Shown: positions 15,520 through 25,351 of the stretch, piece by piece
How the letters are laid out: the number at the start of each line of letters is the position of its first letter
How positions within the stretch are numbered: the stretch's first letter is position 1
Assembly (NCBI RefSeq): GCF_900091415.1
Contig: NZ_FMHU01000002.1
Coordinates: forward strand, 62,001 to 126,000
Origin: Micromonospora inyonensis
GTDB taxonomy: Bacteria; Actinomycetota; Actinomycetes; Mycobacteriales; Micromonosporaceae
Length of the DNA: 64,000 bases
Direction: 5' to 3'
Notes under the pieces: model-generated
Databases searched by the model: none
What the model was told of the DNA's origin: nothing
What the model saw: the letters and a program-made list of their open reading frames with translations, nothing else
Position numbers and translations under genes: made by a program

Positions 15520-17652
15520 TCAGCCGACCATGCGGTCGGGTGGCGGCGTGAACTGGCGGGTGGGTTGGCCCTTGAGCGCGTCCCGCAGGGTCTTGGCGAC
15601 CGCGTCGATCGGCTTCTGCGACTGGCCGTCCCCGACCGCGTTGAACGGGTTGTCCGGATCGGCGATGAAGCTCGCCGCCGCCAGTTCCGGGGTGTAGCCG
15701 ACGAACCAGGCGGCGCGGGTGCTGTCGGTGGTACCGGTCTTGCCGGCGACCGGTCGGCCGACCGTACCCCGGACGCTGTCGGCGGTGGACCAGCCTCCGC
15801 AGCTTCCCCGGGCCGGCCGGTCGCCGGTCGGGCAGCGGGCGGCGTCGGTGGCGGCCCGGGCCGCACCGGCGTCCACGACCTGTCGGCAACGCGGCTTGGC
15901 CACCTCCCGTTCCAGGCCGGCCGGCGTCCGGTAGGTCGCCGGGGTGCCGTCCCGGTTGGTGATCGACAGCACCGGGATCGCCTCGCAGTACCGGCCGTCG
16001 GCGGCGATCGCCGCGTACGCGTTCGCCAGCTCCAGCGGGGTCGCGTCGGAGACGCCGAGGGTGAACGCGCCCCACTTCTTCACCTTCTCCGGGGACGCCT
16101 GCGCCTTGTCCACGTCGGTGCGCCAGCGCAGTCCGAGCTGCTCGGCGAGGCGGACCGCCCGGTCGGCGCCGACCTTCTCCTCCAGCCAGACGAAGTACGT
16201 GTTGACCGACTTGCCGAAGCCGGACCACATGGTCTGCCGGCCGGTCATCGCCCCGCTCGCGTTCGACGGCGCCCACCCGTCGTAGACCTCGGAGCGGTAG
16301 CGGTGCGGTGCGTCGAACGCGGTGGACAGCGGCATGCCGGAGTCGAGGGCGGCGAGCATCGGGAACATCTTGAACGTCGACCCGGCCTGGTAGCCCGGCA
16401 GGTTGCCGCCGCCGAGCAGCGGCGCGACCGTGTTCGGGAAGTTGGCCTTCACCTTCGGGTCGGCCTCCGGGTTCGACGTCGGCCCGTTCTCGCTGGTGTC
16501 CAGGGAGTACGTCCGGTTCACCGCCATCGCCTTGACCCGGCCGGTGCCCGGCTCGGCGACGACCACGCCGTGCGCGAACGGGCTTCCGGTAGTGCCCTTC
16601 GCGTCGATGTTCTTCTCCGCTGCCTCCTGGATCCTCGGGTCGATGCTGAGCACGATCCGGTAGCCACCCCGGCGCAGTTTGTCGATGCGTTCCAGCCGGT
16701 TGTCCCCGAACGCGGGCTGGGCGCTCCACCAGTTCTTCAGGTAGTCGCAGGCGAAACCGAGGCTGTTGTGCCGCTGCGGGATCGAGGCGCAGTCGTTGCG
16801 CGGGTCGCTCTGGTCGATGCGCAGCGGTTCGGTGCTGGCCCGTGCGGCGGCCTCCGGCGAGAGGTAGCCGAGCTGGCCCATCCGTTCCAGGACGTAGTTG
16901 CGGCGGCCGATCGCCTCCTGCTGGTCGGAGGTGACCGGGTCGTACTCGGACGGGGACTTGACCAGCCCGGCCAGGGTGGCGGACTCGACCGGGGTCAGGT
17001 CCTTCGGCTTCTTGGAGAAGAAGATCTGCGCGGCGGCGTAGATGCCGTACGCCCGGTGCCCGAAGTACGCCGAGTTGAGGTAGCGCTCGAGGATGTCCTC
17101 CTTCGACATCTGCTTCTCCACGTCCAGGGCGAGCCGCATCTCCCTGACCTTGCGGATGCTGGTCTGGGCGGTCGCCTCCTGCACCTCCTGCGGCGTGGTG
17201 GCGCTGTCCCGCAACGCCATCCGGACGTACTGCATGGTGATCGTCGACGCGCCCTGGGAGACCCCGCCGGACTGCGAGTTGGCGACGAACGCCCGGAGGA
17301 CACCCTTCGGGTCCACGCCCCGGTGCTGGTAGAAGCGGGAGTCCTCGGCAGCGACCATGGCCTGCTGCATGCTCGGCGCGATGTCCTCGATCTTCGTGTA
17401 CTGCCGGTACTCCTCGTAGAACATCGTCAGCAGGGTCTTGCCGTCGGCGGCGTAGACGTAGGAGGTCTCGGCGGGCAGCGTGGTGCGGAGCAGGTCGGCC
17501 TTGTGCTCGGAGAACTCCGCGCCGACCTTGGCGCCGATGCCGGCGGCGGCCACGATCGGGTACGCCACGGCGGCCAGGATGATCCCGGCGATCAGCCCGG
17601 CACGCAGGAGAGGGACACAACGACCGAGGGAGGCAAGGGGTCGGTAGCTCAC
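15520..17652 (-). CDS. Bifunctional class A penicillin-binding protein
   Basis: 710 residues. A single membrane helix (residues ~15-40) is followed by a glycosyltransferase 51 domain: 'AMVAAEDSRFYQHRGVD' has the catalytic Glu, then 'GASTITMQYVRM' and 'KMSKEDILERYLN'-type motifs. The transpeptidase domain has the SxxK serine Ser425 ('GSTFK'), the S-V-N triad ('GKSVNTYFVW') and 'KTGTT'. It polymerises lipid II glycan and cross-links peptides outside the membrane. Two or more Cys pairs in the C-terminal half ('CASIPQ...CDYL', 'RCRQV...RCPTG') may be disulphides. The GTG start has no clear ribosome site; the upstream gap is AT-rich and divergent from the cobC-like gene. Confidence 0.92.
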   Translation of the reverse strand: MSYRPLASLGRCVPLLRAGLIAGIILAAVAYPIVAAAGIGAKVGAEFSEHKADLLRTTLPAETSYVYAADGKTLLTMFYEEYRQYTKIEDIAPSMQQAMVAAEDSRFYQHRGVDPKGVLRAFVANSQSGGVSQGASTITMQYVRMALRDSATTPQEVQEATAQTSIRKVREMRLALDVEKQMSKEDILERYLNSAYFGHRAYGIYAAAQIFFSKKPKDLTPVESATLAGLVKSPSEYDPVTSDQQEAIGRRNYVLERMGQLGYLSPEAAARASTEPLRIDQSDPRNDCASIPQRHNSLGFACDYLKNWWSAQPAFGDNRLERIDKLRRGGYRIVLSIDPRIQEAAEKNIDAKGTTGSPFAHGVVVAEPGTGRVKAMAVNRTYSLDTSENGPTSNPEADPKVKANFPNTVAPLLGGGNLPGYQAGSTFKMFPMLAALDSGMPLSTAFDAPHRYRSEVYDGWAPSNASGAMTGRQTMWSGFGKSVNTYFVWLEEKVGADRAVRLAEQLGLRWRTDVDKAQASPEKVKKWGAFTLGVSDATPLELANAYAAIAADGRYCEAIPVLSITNRDGTPATYRTPAGLEREVAKPRCRQVVDAGAARAATDAARCPTGDRPARGSCGGWSTADSVRGTVGRPVAGKTGTTDSTRAAWFVGYTPELAAASFIADPDNPFNAVGDGQSQKPIDAVAKTLRDALKGQPTRQFTPPPDRMVG

Positions 17653-17662
17653 GCCGTCAAGC

Positions 17663-17692
17663 TATGACATATCCCGTTAAGAGATGAGTCAT
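17663..17692. promoter_or_regulatory. Short palindromes in AT-rich divergent promoter region
   Basis: TATGACATA (17663-17671) and ATGAGTCAT (17684-17692) are short perfect palindromes in the AT-rich gap between the divergently transcribed PBP and cobC-like genes. The base composition marks the promoter zone; no clear -35/-10 pair could be assigned. Confidence 0.3.
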
Positions 17693-17775
17693 ATTCATAA
17701 TTCTTTCGAGGTGGTGACGCGCCCCACGCCCCGATCCGCTGTCCTCCGCACCGGCTTCCCGGCAGGATCGCGGGC

Positions 17776-18861
17776 ATGCGTGGTCAGCCGATCGGAGCGC
17801 CCCTGGGCGTCGTGCCGGAACCCGACCTCGGCCACCACGGTGACGTCGAGGTCGGCGAGGGCCTGGTCGACCTCGCGGTCAACGTCCGCCGGGCCCCGAT
17901 GCCACCCTGGCTGGCCGGGCCGCTGGCCACCTCCCTCGGCGACCTCGCCCGCTACCCCGACCCCGCCCCGGCCCGCGCTGCGGTCGCCGCCCGGCACCGC
18001 CGGCCCCCGGCGGAGGTGCTGCTCACCGCCGGGGCTGCCGAGGGTTTCGTGCTGATCGCGCAGGCCCTGCGCGGGGTGCGCCGGCCGGTGGTGGTGCACC
18101 CGCAGTTCACCGAGCCGGAGGCCGCACTCGCCGCCGCCGGGCACGAGGTGGAGCGGGTGCTGCTCGACGCGGCCGACGGGTTCCGCCTCGACCCGGCCCG
18201 GGTGCCCGCCGACGCCGACCTGGTCATGGTCGGCAACCCCACCAACCCGACATCCGTGCTGCACCCGGCCGCGACCATCGCCGCGCTGGCCCGGCCCGGC
18301 CGGGTCCTGGTGGTGGACGAGGCGTTCGCCGACACCACCGCCGCACCCGGGGTGCCGGGGGAGCCGGAGTCGCTCGCCGGGCGGCGTGACCTGCCCGGCC
18401 TGCTGGTGCTGCGCAGCCTCACCAAGACCTGGGGGCTGGCCGGCCTGCGGATCGGCTACCTGCTCGGCGGCGCCGCCCTGGTGGACCGGCTGGCCCGGGT
18501 GCAGCCGCTCTGGGCGGTCTCCACCCCGGCGCTGGCCGCCGCGACTGCCTGCGCCGCGCCGGAGGCGGTCGCCGCCGAACGCGCCATCGCCGCGGGCCTC
18601 GCCGCCGACCGCGACCATCTGCTGGCCCGCCTCGCCACCCTTCCCGGGGTACGCGTCGCGGGCCGACCGGCCAGCGCGTTCGTGCTGCTGGAGATCCCCG
18701 GCGCGGACCGGACCCGGCTCGCCCTGCGGGACCGGGGCTGGGCCGTACGCCGGGGCGACACCTTCCCCGGGCTCGGCCCGGACTGGCTGCGCGTGGCGGT
18801 CCGCGACCGGCGGACCACCGACGCGTTCGTCGAAGCGCTGGCGGACATCCTGGAGGCGTGA
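17776..18861 (+). CDS. cobC: CobC-like pyridoxal-phosphate aminotransferase/decarboxylase
   Basis: 361 residues of fold-type I PLP enzyme: substrate-binding N-terminus with 'VDLAVNVRRAPMPPWL', 'LTAGAAEGFVLIAQAL', 'VGNPTNPTSVL', 'VVDEAFAD' and the Schiff-base lysine in 'RSLTKTWGLAGLRIGY'. It groups with CobC/CobD L-threonine-O-3-phosphate decarboxylase-like proteins (Rv2231c type), which supply the aminopropanol linker. Position directly before cobT and cobA, with a one-base overlap (TGATG), supports a B12 role. A histidinol-phosphate aminotransferase-like function is the alternative. Confidence 0.82.
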   Translation: MRGQPIGAPLGVVPEPDLGHHGDVEVGEGLVDLAVNVRRAPMPPWLAGPLATSLGDLARYPDPAPARAAVAARHRRPPAEVLLTAGAAEGFVLIAQALRGVRRPVVVHPQFTEPEAALAAAGHEVERVLLDAADGFRLDPARVPADADLVMVGNPTNPTSVLHPAATIAALARPGRVLVVDEAFADTTAAPGVPGEPESLAGRRDLPGLLVLRSLTKTWGLAGLRIGYLLGGAALVDRLARVQPLWAVSTPALAAATACAAPEAVAAERAIAAGLAADRDHLLARLATLPGVRVAGRPASAFVLLEIPGADRTRLALRDRGWAVRRGDTFPGLGPDWLRVAVRDRRTTDAFVEALADILEA

Positions 18862-19955
18862 TGTTGGAGACCACGATCGCGGCGATCGGCCCCCTCGACC
18901 AGACGGCGACGGCCGCCGCCCGGGACCTCCAGTCCCGGTTGACCAAGCCGGCCGGCTCCCTCGGCGCCCTGGAGGACCTCTCGATCCGCCTCGCCGGCCT
19001 GGCCGGCACCTGCCCGCCGCCGCTGCCCGAACCGGCCGCGGTGGCGATCTTCGCGGGCGACCACGGCGTCCACGCCCAGGGGGTCACCCCCTGGCCGCAG
19101 GAGGTCACTGCGCAGATGATCGGCAACTTCCTGGCCGGCGGGGCGGTGGTGAACGCCTTCGCCCGCCAGGCCGGCGCCTCGGTCACCGTGGTCGACGTCG
19201 GCGTGGCCACCCCGCTGCCGCCCGCCGTCGCCGACGGGCCGGACGTCCCCCGGCCGGTGGCGGCGGACGCCCCCCGGCTGGTCGAGGCCCGGATCCGCCC
19301 CGGCACCCGCGACCTGACCGTCACCGCCGCGCTCACCCGGGACGAGGCGCGGGCGGCGGTGGAGACCGGCATCCGGGTCGCCGACGAACTGATCGCGGCG
19401 GGCGCGGGCATCCTGCTCACCGGGGACATGGGCATCGGCAACACCACCCCGTCGGCCGCCCTGGTCGCCGCCTTCACCGGGGCCGACCCGGCCGAGGTGA
19501 CCGGCCGGGGCACCGGCGTCGACGACGAGACGTACCAGCGGAAGATGGACGTGGTGCGGCGCGCGCTGCGCCGGCACCGACCCGACCCGGCCGACCCGCT
19601 CGGTGCGCTCGCCGCCGTCGGTGGCCTGGAGCACGCCGCGCTGGCCGGATTGATCCTGGCCGCCGCGGCCCGCCGCATCCCGGTGCTGCTGGACGGCGTG
19701 ATCGCGGTCTCCGCCGCGCTCGCCGCCGCCGCGTTCGCCCCGGACGCGGTGGGCGCGATGGTCGCCGGGCACCGCTCCACCGAACCGGGTGCCACCGTCG
19801 CGCTGCGCCACCTCGGGCTCGACCCCCTGATCGACCTTGGCCTACGTCTCGGTGAGGGCACCGGCGCGCTGCTCGCCCTGCCGGTGGTGACCGGGGCGGC
19901 CCGGGTGCTGCACGAGGTGGCCACGTTCGACGCGGCAGGAGTGGCCGAGAAGTGA
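18861..19955 (+). CDS. cobT: Nicotinate-nucleotide-dimethylbenzimidazole phosphoribosyltransferase CobT
   Basis: 364 residues. CobT activates the lower-ligand base by transferring ribose phosphate from nicotinate mononucleotide to 5,6-dimethylbenzimidazole. Family motifs: 'LTKPAGSLGALEDLSIRLAGL' near the start, 'IFAGDHGVHAQGVTPWPQEVTAQM', 'GDMGIGNTTPSAAL' and the C-terminal 'LDLGLRLGEGTGALLALPVV', whose Glu is the catalytic base. ATG 18861 overlaps the previous stop by one base with GGAGG at 18852-18856; GTG 18858 is an alternative start. It is translationally coupled on both sides (GTGA overlap with the next gene). Confidence 0.95.
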   Translation: MLETTIAAIGPLDQTATAAARDLQSRLTKPAGSLGALEDLSIRLAGLAGTCPPPLPEPAAVAIFAGDHGVHAQGVTPWPQEVTAQMIGNFLAGGAVVNAFARQAGASVTVVDVGVATPLPPAVADGPDVPRPVAADAPRLVEARIRPGTRDLTVTAALTRDEARAAVETGIRVADELIAAGAGILLTGDMGIGNTTPSAALVAAFTGADPAEVTGRGTGVDDETYQRKMDVVRRALRRHRPDPADPLGALAAVGGLEHAALAGLILAAAARRIPVLLDGVIAVSAALAAAAFAPDAVGAMVAGHRSTEPGATVALRHLGLDPLIDLGLRLGEGTGALLALPVVTGAARVLHEVATFDAAGVAEK

Positions 19956-21205
19956 GCGAGCGAACCACCGGACTCGGTAGCGTGAACCCGTACCCGCTGG
20001 GCCTGCGGCTGGCCGGTCGGCGGGTGGTCGTGGTCGGTGGGGGCACGGTCGCCACCCGCCGGGTGCCGGCGCTGCTGGACGCCGGTGCGGACGTCCTGCT
20101 GGTCTCCCCGGAACTCACCCCGGCGTTGCGGGCGCACGTGGACGCCGGCCGGCTGCACTGGGAGCCGCGTCGCTTCGTCCCGGCCGACCTGAACGGGGCG
20201 TGGCTGGTGCACGTGGCCGTGGACGACCGGGCCGCCGCCGCGGCGGTCAGCGCCGTGGCCGCCGAACGACGGATCTTCTGCGTCCGCGCCGACGACCGGT
20301 TCGCCGCCAGCGCCTGGACCCCCGCGGTGACCCGGCACGGCCCGGTCACCGTCGCCGTGCTCGGTGGCGGGGACCCGCACCGCTCGCGGGCGACCCGCGA
20401 CGCCGTCCGCGCGTTGCTGGACGGCCCGGACAGTCCCCTGCGGACGGGAGCCGGGGCGGCGGGGACCCGGCGGCGGGGCGGGCAGGTGGCCCTGGTGGGG
20501 GCGGGGCCGGGCGACGCCGAGCTGATCACCCTGCGGGGCTGGCGGCTGCTCGCCAGGGCCGACGTGGTGGTCGCCGACCGGCTGGTCCCCGGACTGCTCC
20601 TCGACGAGTTGCATCCCGACGTGGAGCTGGTCGACGCCTCGAAGATCCCGTATGGGCCGTCCCGGACCCAGGAGGAGATCAACCGGATCCTGGTGGACCG
20701 GGCGTCGGCGGGCGCGTTCGTGGTCCGGCTCAAGGGCGGCGACCCCTACGTCTTCGGCCGGGGCGGCGAGGAGCTGCTGGCCTGCGCGGCGGCCGGCATA
20801 CCGGTGACCGTGGTCCCCGGCGTGACCAGCTCGATCGCCGTTCCGGCGGTGGCCGGCATCCCGGTCACCCACCGGGGGGTGGCCCACGAGTTCACCGTGG
20901 TCTCCGGGCACCTCGCCCCGGACCACCCGGAGTCCCGGGTCAACTGGCCGGCACTGGCCGCGCTGCGGGGCACGTTGGTGATCCTGATGGGGCTGAAGAA
21001 CCTGGCGGCGGTCACCGCCACGCTGCTCGCGCACGGGCGGGACCCGGCCACCCCGGCGGCGGTGGTGCAGGAGGGGACGACCACCGACCAGCGGACCCTG
21101 CGCGCCACCCTCGCCACGGTGGCGGCGGAGGCGGCCGGGGCTGGCCTGCGGCCCCCGGCCGTGGTGGTCGTCGGCGACGTGGTCACCGCCCTCGACCGCT
21201 CCTGA
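19952..21205 (+). CDS. cobA: Uroporphyrinogen-III C-methyltransferase fused to SirC-like dehydrogenase
   Basis: 417 residues. Residues ~15-130 are a Rossmann domain ('VVVVGGGTVATRRVPALLDAGADVLLV') like precorrin-2 dehydrogenase (SirC/CysG-N). Residues ~170-415 are the SAM-dependent methyltransferase, with 'ALVGAGPGDAELITLRG', 'RLKGGDPYVFGRGGEE', 'VVPGVTSSIAVPAVAGIPVTHRG' and 'TLVILMGLKNL'. The pair makes precorrin-2 from uroporphyrinogen III and can oxidise it to sirohydrochlorin, feeding B12 and sirohaem. This is a CysG-like fusion; whether the ferrochelatase step is also done here cannot be told. It overlaps cobT by 4 bases. Confidence 0.92.
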   Translation: MSERTTGLGSVNPYPLGLRLAGRRVVVVGGGTVATRRVPALLDAGADVLLVSPELTPALRAHVDAGRLHWEPRRFVPADLNGAWLVHVAVDDRAAAAAVSAVAAERRIFCVRADDRFAASAWTPAVTRHGPVTVAVLGGGDPHRSRATRDAVRALLDGPDSPLRTGAGAAGTRRRGGQVALVGAGPGDAELITLRGWRLLARADVVVADRLVPGLLLDELHPDVELVDASKIPYGPSRTQEEINRILVDRASAGAFVVRLKGGDPYVFGRGGEELLACAAAGIPVTVVPGVTSSIAVPAVAGIPVTHRGVAHEFTVVSGHLAPDHPESRVNWPALAALRGTLVILMGLKNLAAVTATLLAHGRDPATPAAVVQEGTTTDQRTLRATLATVAAEAAGAGLRPPAVVVVGDVVTALDRS

Positions 21206-21233
21206 CCTGGACGCCCCCGGGCGGGACCACACG

Positions 21234-21273
21234 ACGACGGCGGCGGGGGACCGAAGTTCCCCGCCGCCGTCGT
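21234..21273. terminator. Strong bidirectional terminator
   Basis: ACGACGGCGGCGGGG (21234-21248) pairs perfectly with CCCCGCCGCCGTCGT (21259-21273) over a 10-base loop, between the convergent cobA and otsB-GH15 genes. Confidence 0.75.
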
Positions 21274-21284
21274 TCGTGGGCGGA

Positions 21285-23888
21285 TCAGACCTTGAGCATG
21301 TTGTCCAGCAGCAGGGCACACCGGATCAGCCCGAGGTGGCTGTACGCCTGCGGGTGGTTGCCCAGCCCGCGTTCGGCGAGCGGATCGTACTGCTCGGGGA
21401 GCAGGCCGGTCGGCCCCGCCGTGTCGATCATCTGGGTGAACAGCTCCTCCGCGTCGGTGCGCCGACCGGTGCGCAGGTACGCCTCGATCAGCCACGCCGT
21501 GCAGATGTGGAAGCCGCCCTCCCGGCCGGGCAGGCCGTCGTCCCAGTGGTACCGGTAGACGACCGGGCCGCTGCGCAGGTCCGCCTCGATCCGCAGGACG
21601 GTGGAGAGGAAGCGCGGGTCGTCGCCGGGGAGCAGCCCGGACAGGCCGATCCAGAGCGACGAGGCGTCCATGTCCTCGTCCCCGTACGCGACGCTGTACG
21701 CCTCGACCCCGTCGTGCCAGCCGTGCTCCAGCACGTTGGCGCCGATCCGGTCCCGCAGCTCCACCCACTCGGGCCGGTCGCCGTCGCCGTGCTGCCGGAC
21801 CACGTGCAGCGCCCGGTCGACGGTCATCCAGCACATCACCTTCGAGAAGATGTGGTGCCGGGGAGGCAGACGCGCCTCCCAGATGCCGTGGTCGGGCTCG
21901 TGCCAGCGGCGGCGGACCGCCTCGACCATGTTCTCCAGCACCCGCCACTCGGTCTCGCGGACCGAGCCCCGGGCGTCCGCCACTGCGGCGATCAGGTCGG
22001 CGATCGGGCCGAAGACGTCGAGCTGGAGCTGGTGGTTGGCGAGGTTGCCCACTCGTACCGGCCGGGAGCCGGCGTAGCCGGGGAGGGTGTCGATGACCGC
22101 CTCGGCGCCCAGCTCGTACCCGTCGACGGTGTAGAGCGGGTGCAGCCGCTCCGGGTGCCCGCCGGTGCGCTCGACGCAGCCGTCCACCCAGCGCAGCAGC
22201 GCTTCCGCCTCCTCGATCGAGCCGAGGTCCACCAGCACCCGGGCGGTCATCGCCGCGTCCCGCAGCCAGCAGTAGCGGTAGTCCCAGTTCCGGACGCCGC
22301 CCAGCTCCTCCGGCAGCGAGGTGGTCGCCGCCGCGAGGATCGACCCGGTCGCCTCGTGGCAGAGCCCGCGCAGGGTGAGCGCGCTCCGGGCGACCAGGTC
22401 CCGGGCGGTCTGCGGCAGGCGCAGCGAGGCCACCCAGTCCTTCCACGGCTGCTCGGCGGCGGACTGCCGCTCGTGCACCGGCACCCGGTGGTGCTCCAGG
22501 CTGTGCGTACCGAAGCGCAGCTCGCAGGTGACCTGTCCACCGGCGGCGGAGAGGTCGACCACCGCCTTGGCGGTCTCGTACCCGCCGTCGTTGGTCACCT
22601 GCCACTGCACGCCGGGGGAGTAGAGCGCCACCGGCTCGTTGGAGCCGAGCACCAGCAGCCCGTCGGCGAGCGGCTGGAGCTGCACGGCCACCTGGCCGAA
22701 CTCCGGCCGGGGAGCGAACTCCAGCCGGATCCGGCCGGAGCCGGTGAAGACCCGGATCAGGGTCGAGTCGCCGGAGACGACCGTCGACTCGTCCGGCACG
22801 TGGTCGCGGGACGGCCGGTCGAGCCAGTCGGTCACGGTCAGGCCCGACCAGCGGGTCTCCACCGTCATGGTGCCGTTGCGGTACCGCTGCCCCAGCGGGA
22901 TGCCGCCCCGCTCGGGGGCGACGCTGAAGTGCCCGGCCGGGCTGCCGCCCACCAGGTCGGCGAAGATGGCCGCCGAGTCCGGCTTGGGGTGGCACAGCCA
23001 GGTGATCTTGGCTTCCGGGGTGAGCAGCGCGACGGTCCGCCCGTTGGCGAGCATGGAGTGCCGCTCGATCGGCACCGCCCGCTCGCCGAACAGCCAGTGC
23101 CGCCGGGTCTCCAGCAGCAACGCCAGCGCCCGGGCGGCCTCGATCGGCTCGGCGACCCGGAAGTGCGCCTTCGTCTCCCCGGTGCCGATCTTGATGCCGA
23201 CGTCGGGGCCGTGCAGGTTGCCGAAGGCGTTCTCGTCGGTGACGTCGTCCCCGATGAAGAGCACCGCGCTCGCGGCGAGCTGGGTACGGAGCTGGTCGAC
23301 GGCGGTGCCCTTGTGGGTGGCGACCACCGACAGTTCGATGACCTCCTTGCCCTGGGTGACCGTGACCCCGTCCCAGGTGGCCGGACCGTTGCGGACCGCC
23401 TCGATGGCACCGGCCGCGATCTGCGGCGGCACCCCCCGGGTGTGCACCGCGACGCTCGCCGGCTTGCGTTCCAGCCGGACGCCCGGGTGGGCGGCGGCGA
23501 TCTCGCGCAGCTCGTTGCGCAGCCGGGTACGGACGGCGATCAGCTCGGGGCTGAGCCGCTCGACGAAGCCGATGTCGAATTCGGAGCCGTGGCTGCCCAC
23601 CAGGTGGACCTCGCTCGGCAGCCGGGACAGGGCGGCCAGGTCGCGCAGGGCGCGCCCGGAGACCACCGCGACGCTGGTCTGCGGCAGCGCGGCGAGCGCC
23701 CGGACGGCGGCCACCGACTCGTGCAGCGGGACAGCCTTGGTCGGATCCTCGACGATCGGCGCGAGGGTGCCGTCGTAGTCGCAGGCGACCAGGAGTTGGG
23801 GGACCCGGGCGATCCGGCCGATCGCCGCCCGCAGGTCGGGGTCGATGACCCCGTGGGTCTGTGCGGGCTCGGTGACACTCGTGTTCAC
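21285..23888 (-). CDS. otsB: Trehalose-6-phosphate phosphatase fused to GH15 glycoside hydrolase
   Basis: 867 residues from GTG 23888 (GGAGG seven bases upstream). Residues 1-270 are a HAD-type trehalose-phosphate phosphatase: 'DYDGTLAPI' with Asp37/Asp39, 'VVSGR', and '[12 protein letters not shown]'. Residues ~285-860 are a glycoside hydrolase family 15 domain: '[19 protein letters not shown]' at the start, '[20 protein letters not shown]' in the (alpha/alpha)6 barrel and '[24 protein letters not shown]' at the end. Actinobacterial GH15 enzymes of this kind include trehalases (the mycobacterial trehalase). It overlaps otsA by four bases (GTGA), so synthase and phosphatase are coupled. The hydrolase substrate is inferred. 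Confidence 0.9.
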   Translation of the reverse strand: MNTSVTEPAQTHGVIDPDLRAAIGRIARVPQLLVACDYDGTLAPIVEDPTKAVPLHESVAAVRALAALPQTSVAVVSGRALRDLAALSRLPSEVHLVGSHGSEFDIGFVERLSPELIAVRTRLRNELREIAAAHPGVRLERKPASVAVHTRGVPPQIAAGAIEAVRNGPATWDGVTVTQGKEVIELSVVATHKGTAVDQLRTQLAASAVLFIGDDVTDENAFGNLHGPDVGIKIGTGETKAHFRVAEPIEAARALALLLETRRHWLFGERAVPIERHSMLANGRTVALLTPEAKITWLCHPKPDSAAIFADLVGGSPAGHFSVAPERGGIPLGQRYRNGTMTVETRWSGLTVTDWLDRPSRDHVPDESTVVSGDSTLIRVFTGSGRIRLEFAPRPEFGQVAVQLQPLADGLLVLGSNEPVALYSPGVQWQVTNDGGYETAKAVVDLSAAGGQVTCELRFGTHSLEHHRVPVHERQSAAEQPWKDWVASLRLPQTARDLVARSALTLRGLCHEATGSILAAATTSLPEELGGVRNWDYRYCWLRDAAMTARVLVDLGSIEEAEALLRWVDGCVERTGGHPERLHPLYTVDGYELGAEAVIDTLPGYAGSRPVRVGNLANHQLQLDVFGPIADLIAAVADARGSVRETEWRVLENMVEAVRRRWHEPDHGIWEARLPPRHHIFSKVMCWMTVDRALHVVRQHGDGDRPEWVELRDRIGANVLEHGWHDGVEAYSVAYGDEDMDASSLWIGLSGLLPGDDPRFLSTVLRIEADLRSGPVVYRYHWDDGLPGREGGFHICTAWLIEAYLRTGRRTDAEELFTQMIDTAGPTGLLPEQYDPLAERGLGNHPQAYSHLGLIRCALLLDNMLKV

Positions 23889-25288
23889 GCAGCAGCCTCC
23901 ACGCCGGGTGTGCCGAGTTCGCTGAGGAACGACCTGGCCCAGTGACCCACGTCATGGGTCCTGAGGTGTCGTTGCATGATTCGCATGCGGCGGCGGGCCT
24001 CCGTCCGCTCCACGTGCACAGCCTTCAGCAGGGCTTCCTTGACCGCTTCCGGGTCGTGCGGGTTACACAGAAAAGCCTGGCGCAGCTCCGTCGCTGCCCC
24101 GGCAAACTCACTGAGCACGAGCGCGCCGCCCTGGTCGGCGCGCGATGCCACGTACTCCTTGGCCACCAAATTCATTCCGTCTCGCAGGGGGGTCACCATC
24201 ATCACGTCCGCCGCAACATACATGGCGGCGAGCTCACTGCGGGAGTACGACTGGTGGAGATAGTGAACCGCCGGCACGCCGACCCGTCCGTACTCGCCGT
24301 TGATCCGGCCGACTTCGCGCTCGACCTTCACTCTGAGTGCCTGATAATGTTCGACCCGTTCCCGGCTTGGGGTGGCCACCTGCACCATGACGGCGTCCGG
24401 GACTGTCAGCTTTCCGTCAGAGAGCAGCTCACGGAAGGCCTTCAGGCGCAGCTCGATGCCCTTGGTGTAGTCCAGCCGGTCCACGCCCAGGATGATCGTC
24501 TTCGGATTGCCCAACTCCTCCCGGATCTGCTTGGCACGGGCCTGGATGGCCGGGTCGGAGGCGAGCCGCTCCATCTCCCGTACGTCGATCGAGATCGGGA
24601 ACGCGCCGGCCTTCACCTGGCGTCCGTCGACCTGGATCATCTGCCCCTCGTAGCGCAGCCCGAGCAGGTGCCGGGCCAGCCGGACGAAGTTCTGCGCGGC
24701 CAGCCGCTGCTGGAAGCCGACCAGGTCCGCCCCGAGCAGGCCGCGCAGCACCTCGGCACGCAGCGGCATCTGCATGAACAGCTCGATCGGCGGGAAGGGG
24801 ATGTGCAGGAAGAAACCGATCCGCAGGTCGGGGCGGAGCTCACGGAGCATCGCCGGGACCAGCTGGAGCTGGTAGTCCTGCACCCAGACCGTCGCGCCCT
24901 CGGCCGCCACGTCCGCCGCGGCCTCCGCGAACCGGGCGTTGACCAGCCGGTACGCGTCCCGCCAGCGTCGCTTGTACGCCGGGGTCTCCACCGCGTCGTG
25001 GTAGAGCGGCCAGATGGTGGCGTTGGACTGCCCCTCGTAGTAGCGCTCCAGCTCGTCGGCGCTCAACGGCACCGGGTGCAGCCGGATGCCCTCCAGCTCG
25101 AACGGTTCGGGGGCGGCGCCGGTGCCACCGGCCCACCCGACCCAGGTGCCCTGACGCTCGGCGAGGACCGGGTGCAACGCGGTGACGAGTCCGCCCGGGC
25201 TCCGGCGCCACTGCCGTCCCTCCGGGGTGCTCACCTCGTCGACCGGTAGACGGTTCGCCACTACGACAAAGGAGCTACGGACGGTCAC
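23885..25288 (-). CDS. otsA: Trehalose-6-phosphate synthase OtsA
   Basis: 467 residues from GTG 25288, preceded by GGAGGTGG. GT20 retaining glycosyltransferase making trehalose 6-phosphate from a nucleoside-diphosphate glucose and glucose 6-phosphate. Hallmarks: '[10 protein letters not shown]' at the N-terminus, 'GWAGG', '[15 protein letters not shown]', '[10 protein letters not shown]', '[10 protein letters not shown]', and the C-terminal '[18 protein letters not shown]' with '[12 protein letters not shown]' (nucleotide-sugar binding). The longer in-frame extension upstream of 25288 has no coding character and is excluded. The upstream 9-base tandem repeats at 25325 may regulate it. It is first gene of the otsA-otsB pair. 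Confidence 0.95.
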   Translation of the reverse strand: MTVRSSFVVVANRLPVDEVSTPEGRQWRRSPGGLVTALHPVLAERQGTWVGWAGGTGAAPEPFELEGIRLHPVPLSADELERYYEGQSNATIWPLYHDAVETPAYKRRWRDAYRLVNARFAEAAADVAAEGATVWVQDYQLQLVPAMLRELRPDLRIGFFLHIPFPPIELFMQMPLRAEVLRGLLGADLVGFQQRLAAQNFVRLARHLLGLRYEGQMIQVDGRQVKAGAFPISIDVREMERLASDPAIQARAKQIREELGNPKTIILGVDRLDYTKGIELRLKAFRELLSDGKLTVPDAVMVQVATPSRERVEHYQALRVKVEREVGRINGEYGRVGVPAVHYLHQSYSRSELAAMYVAADVMMVTPLRDGMNLVAKEYVASRADQGGALVLSEFAGAATELRQAFLCNPHDPEAVKEALLKAVHVERTEARRRMRIMQRHLRTHDVGHWARSFLSELGTPGVEAAA

Positions 25289-25324
25289 GATCGGCCACCT
25301 CCGGTAAGCGACGGGTCCACCGCA

Positions 25325-25351
25325 TGAGCGTACTGAGCGTACTGAGCGTAT
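25325..25351. repeat. Three tandem 9-bp repeats upstream of otsA
   Basis: TGAGCGTAC is repeated head to tail at 25325-25333 and 25334-25342, with a third copy (TGAGCGTAT) at 25343-25351. They lie 37 bases upstream of the otsA start, in the 337-base gap between otsA and ettA. One 9-base period approximates a helical turn, so repeated regulator binding is possible; simple slippage is the alternative. The rest of the gap shows no clear gene. Confidence 0.6.

Noticed and set aside
20746..23955. Minus-strand open frame of over 1,000 codons spanning cobA and otsB-GH15
   Set aside because: It is an out-of-frame shadow of the otsB-GH15 gene and antisense to cobA; it has no domain and an extreme Arg/Pro composition.
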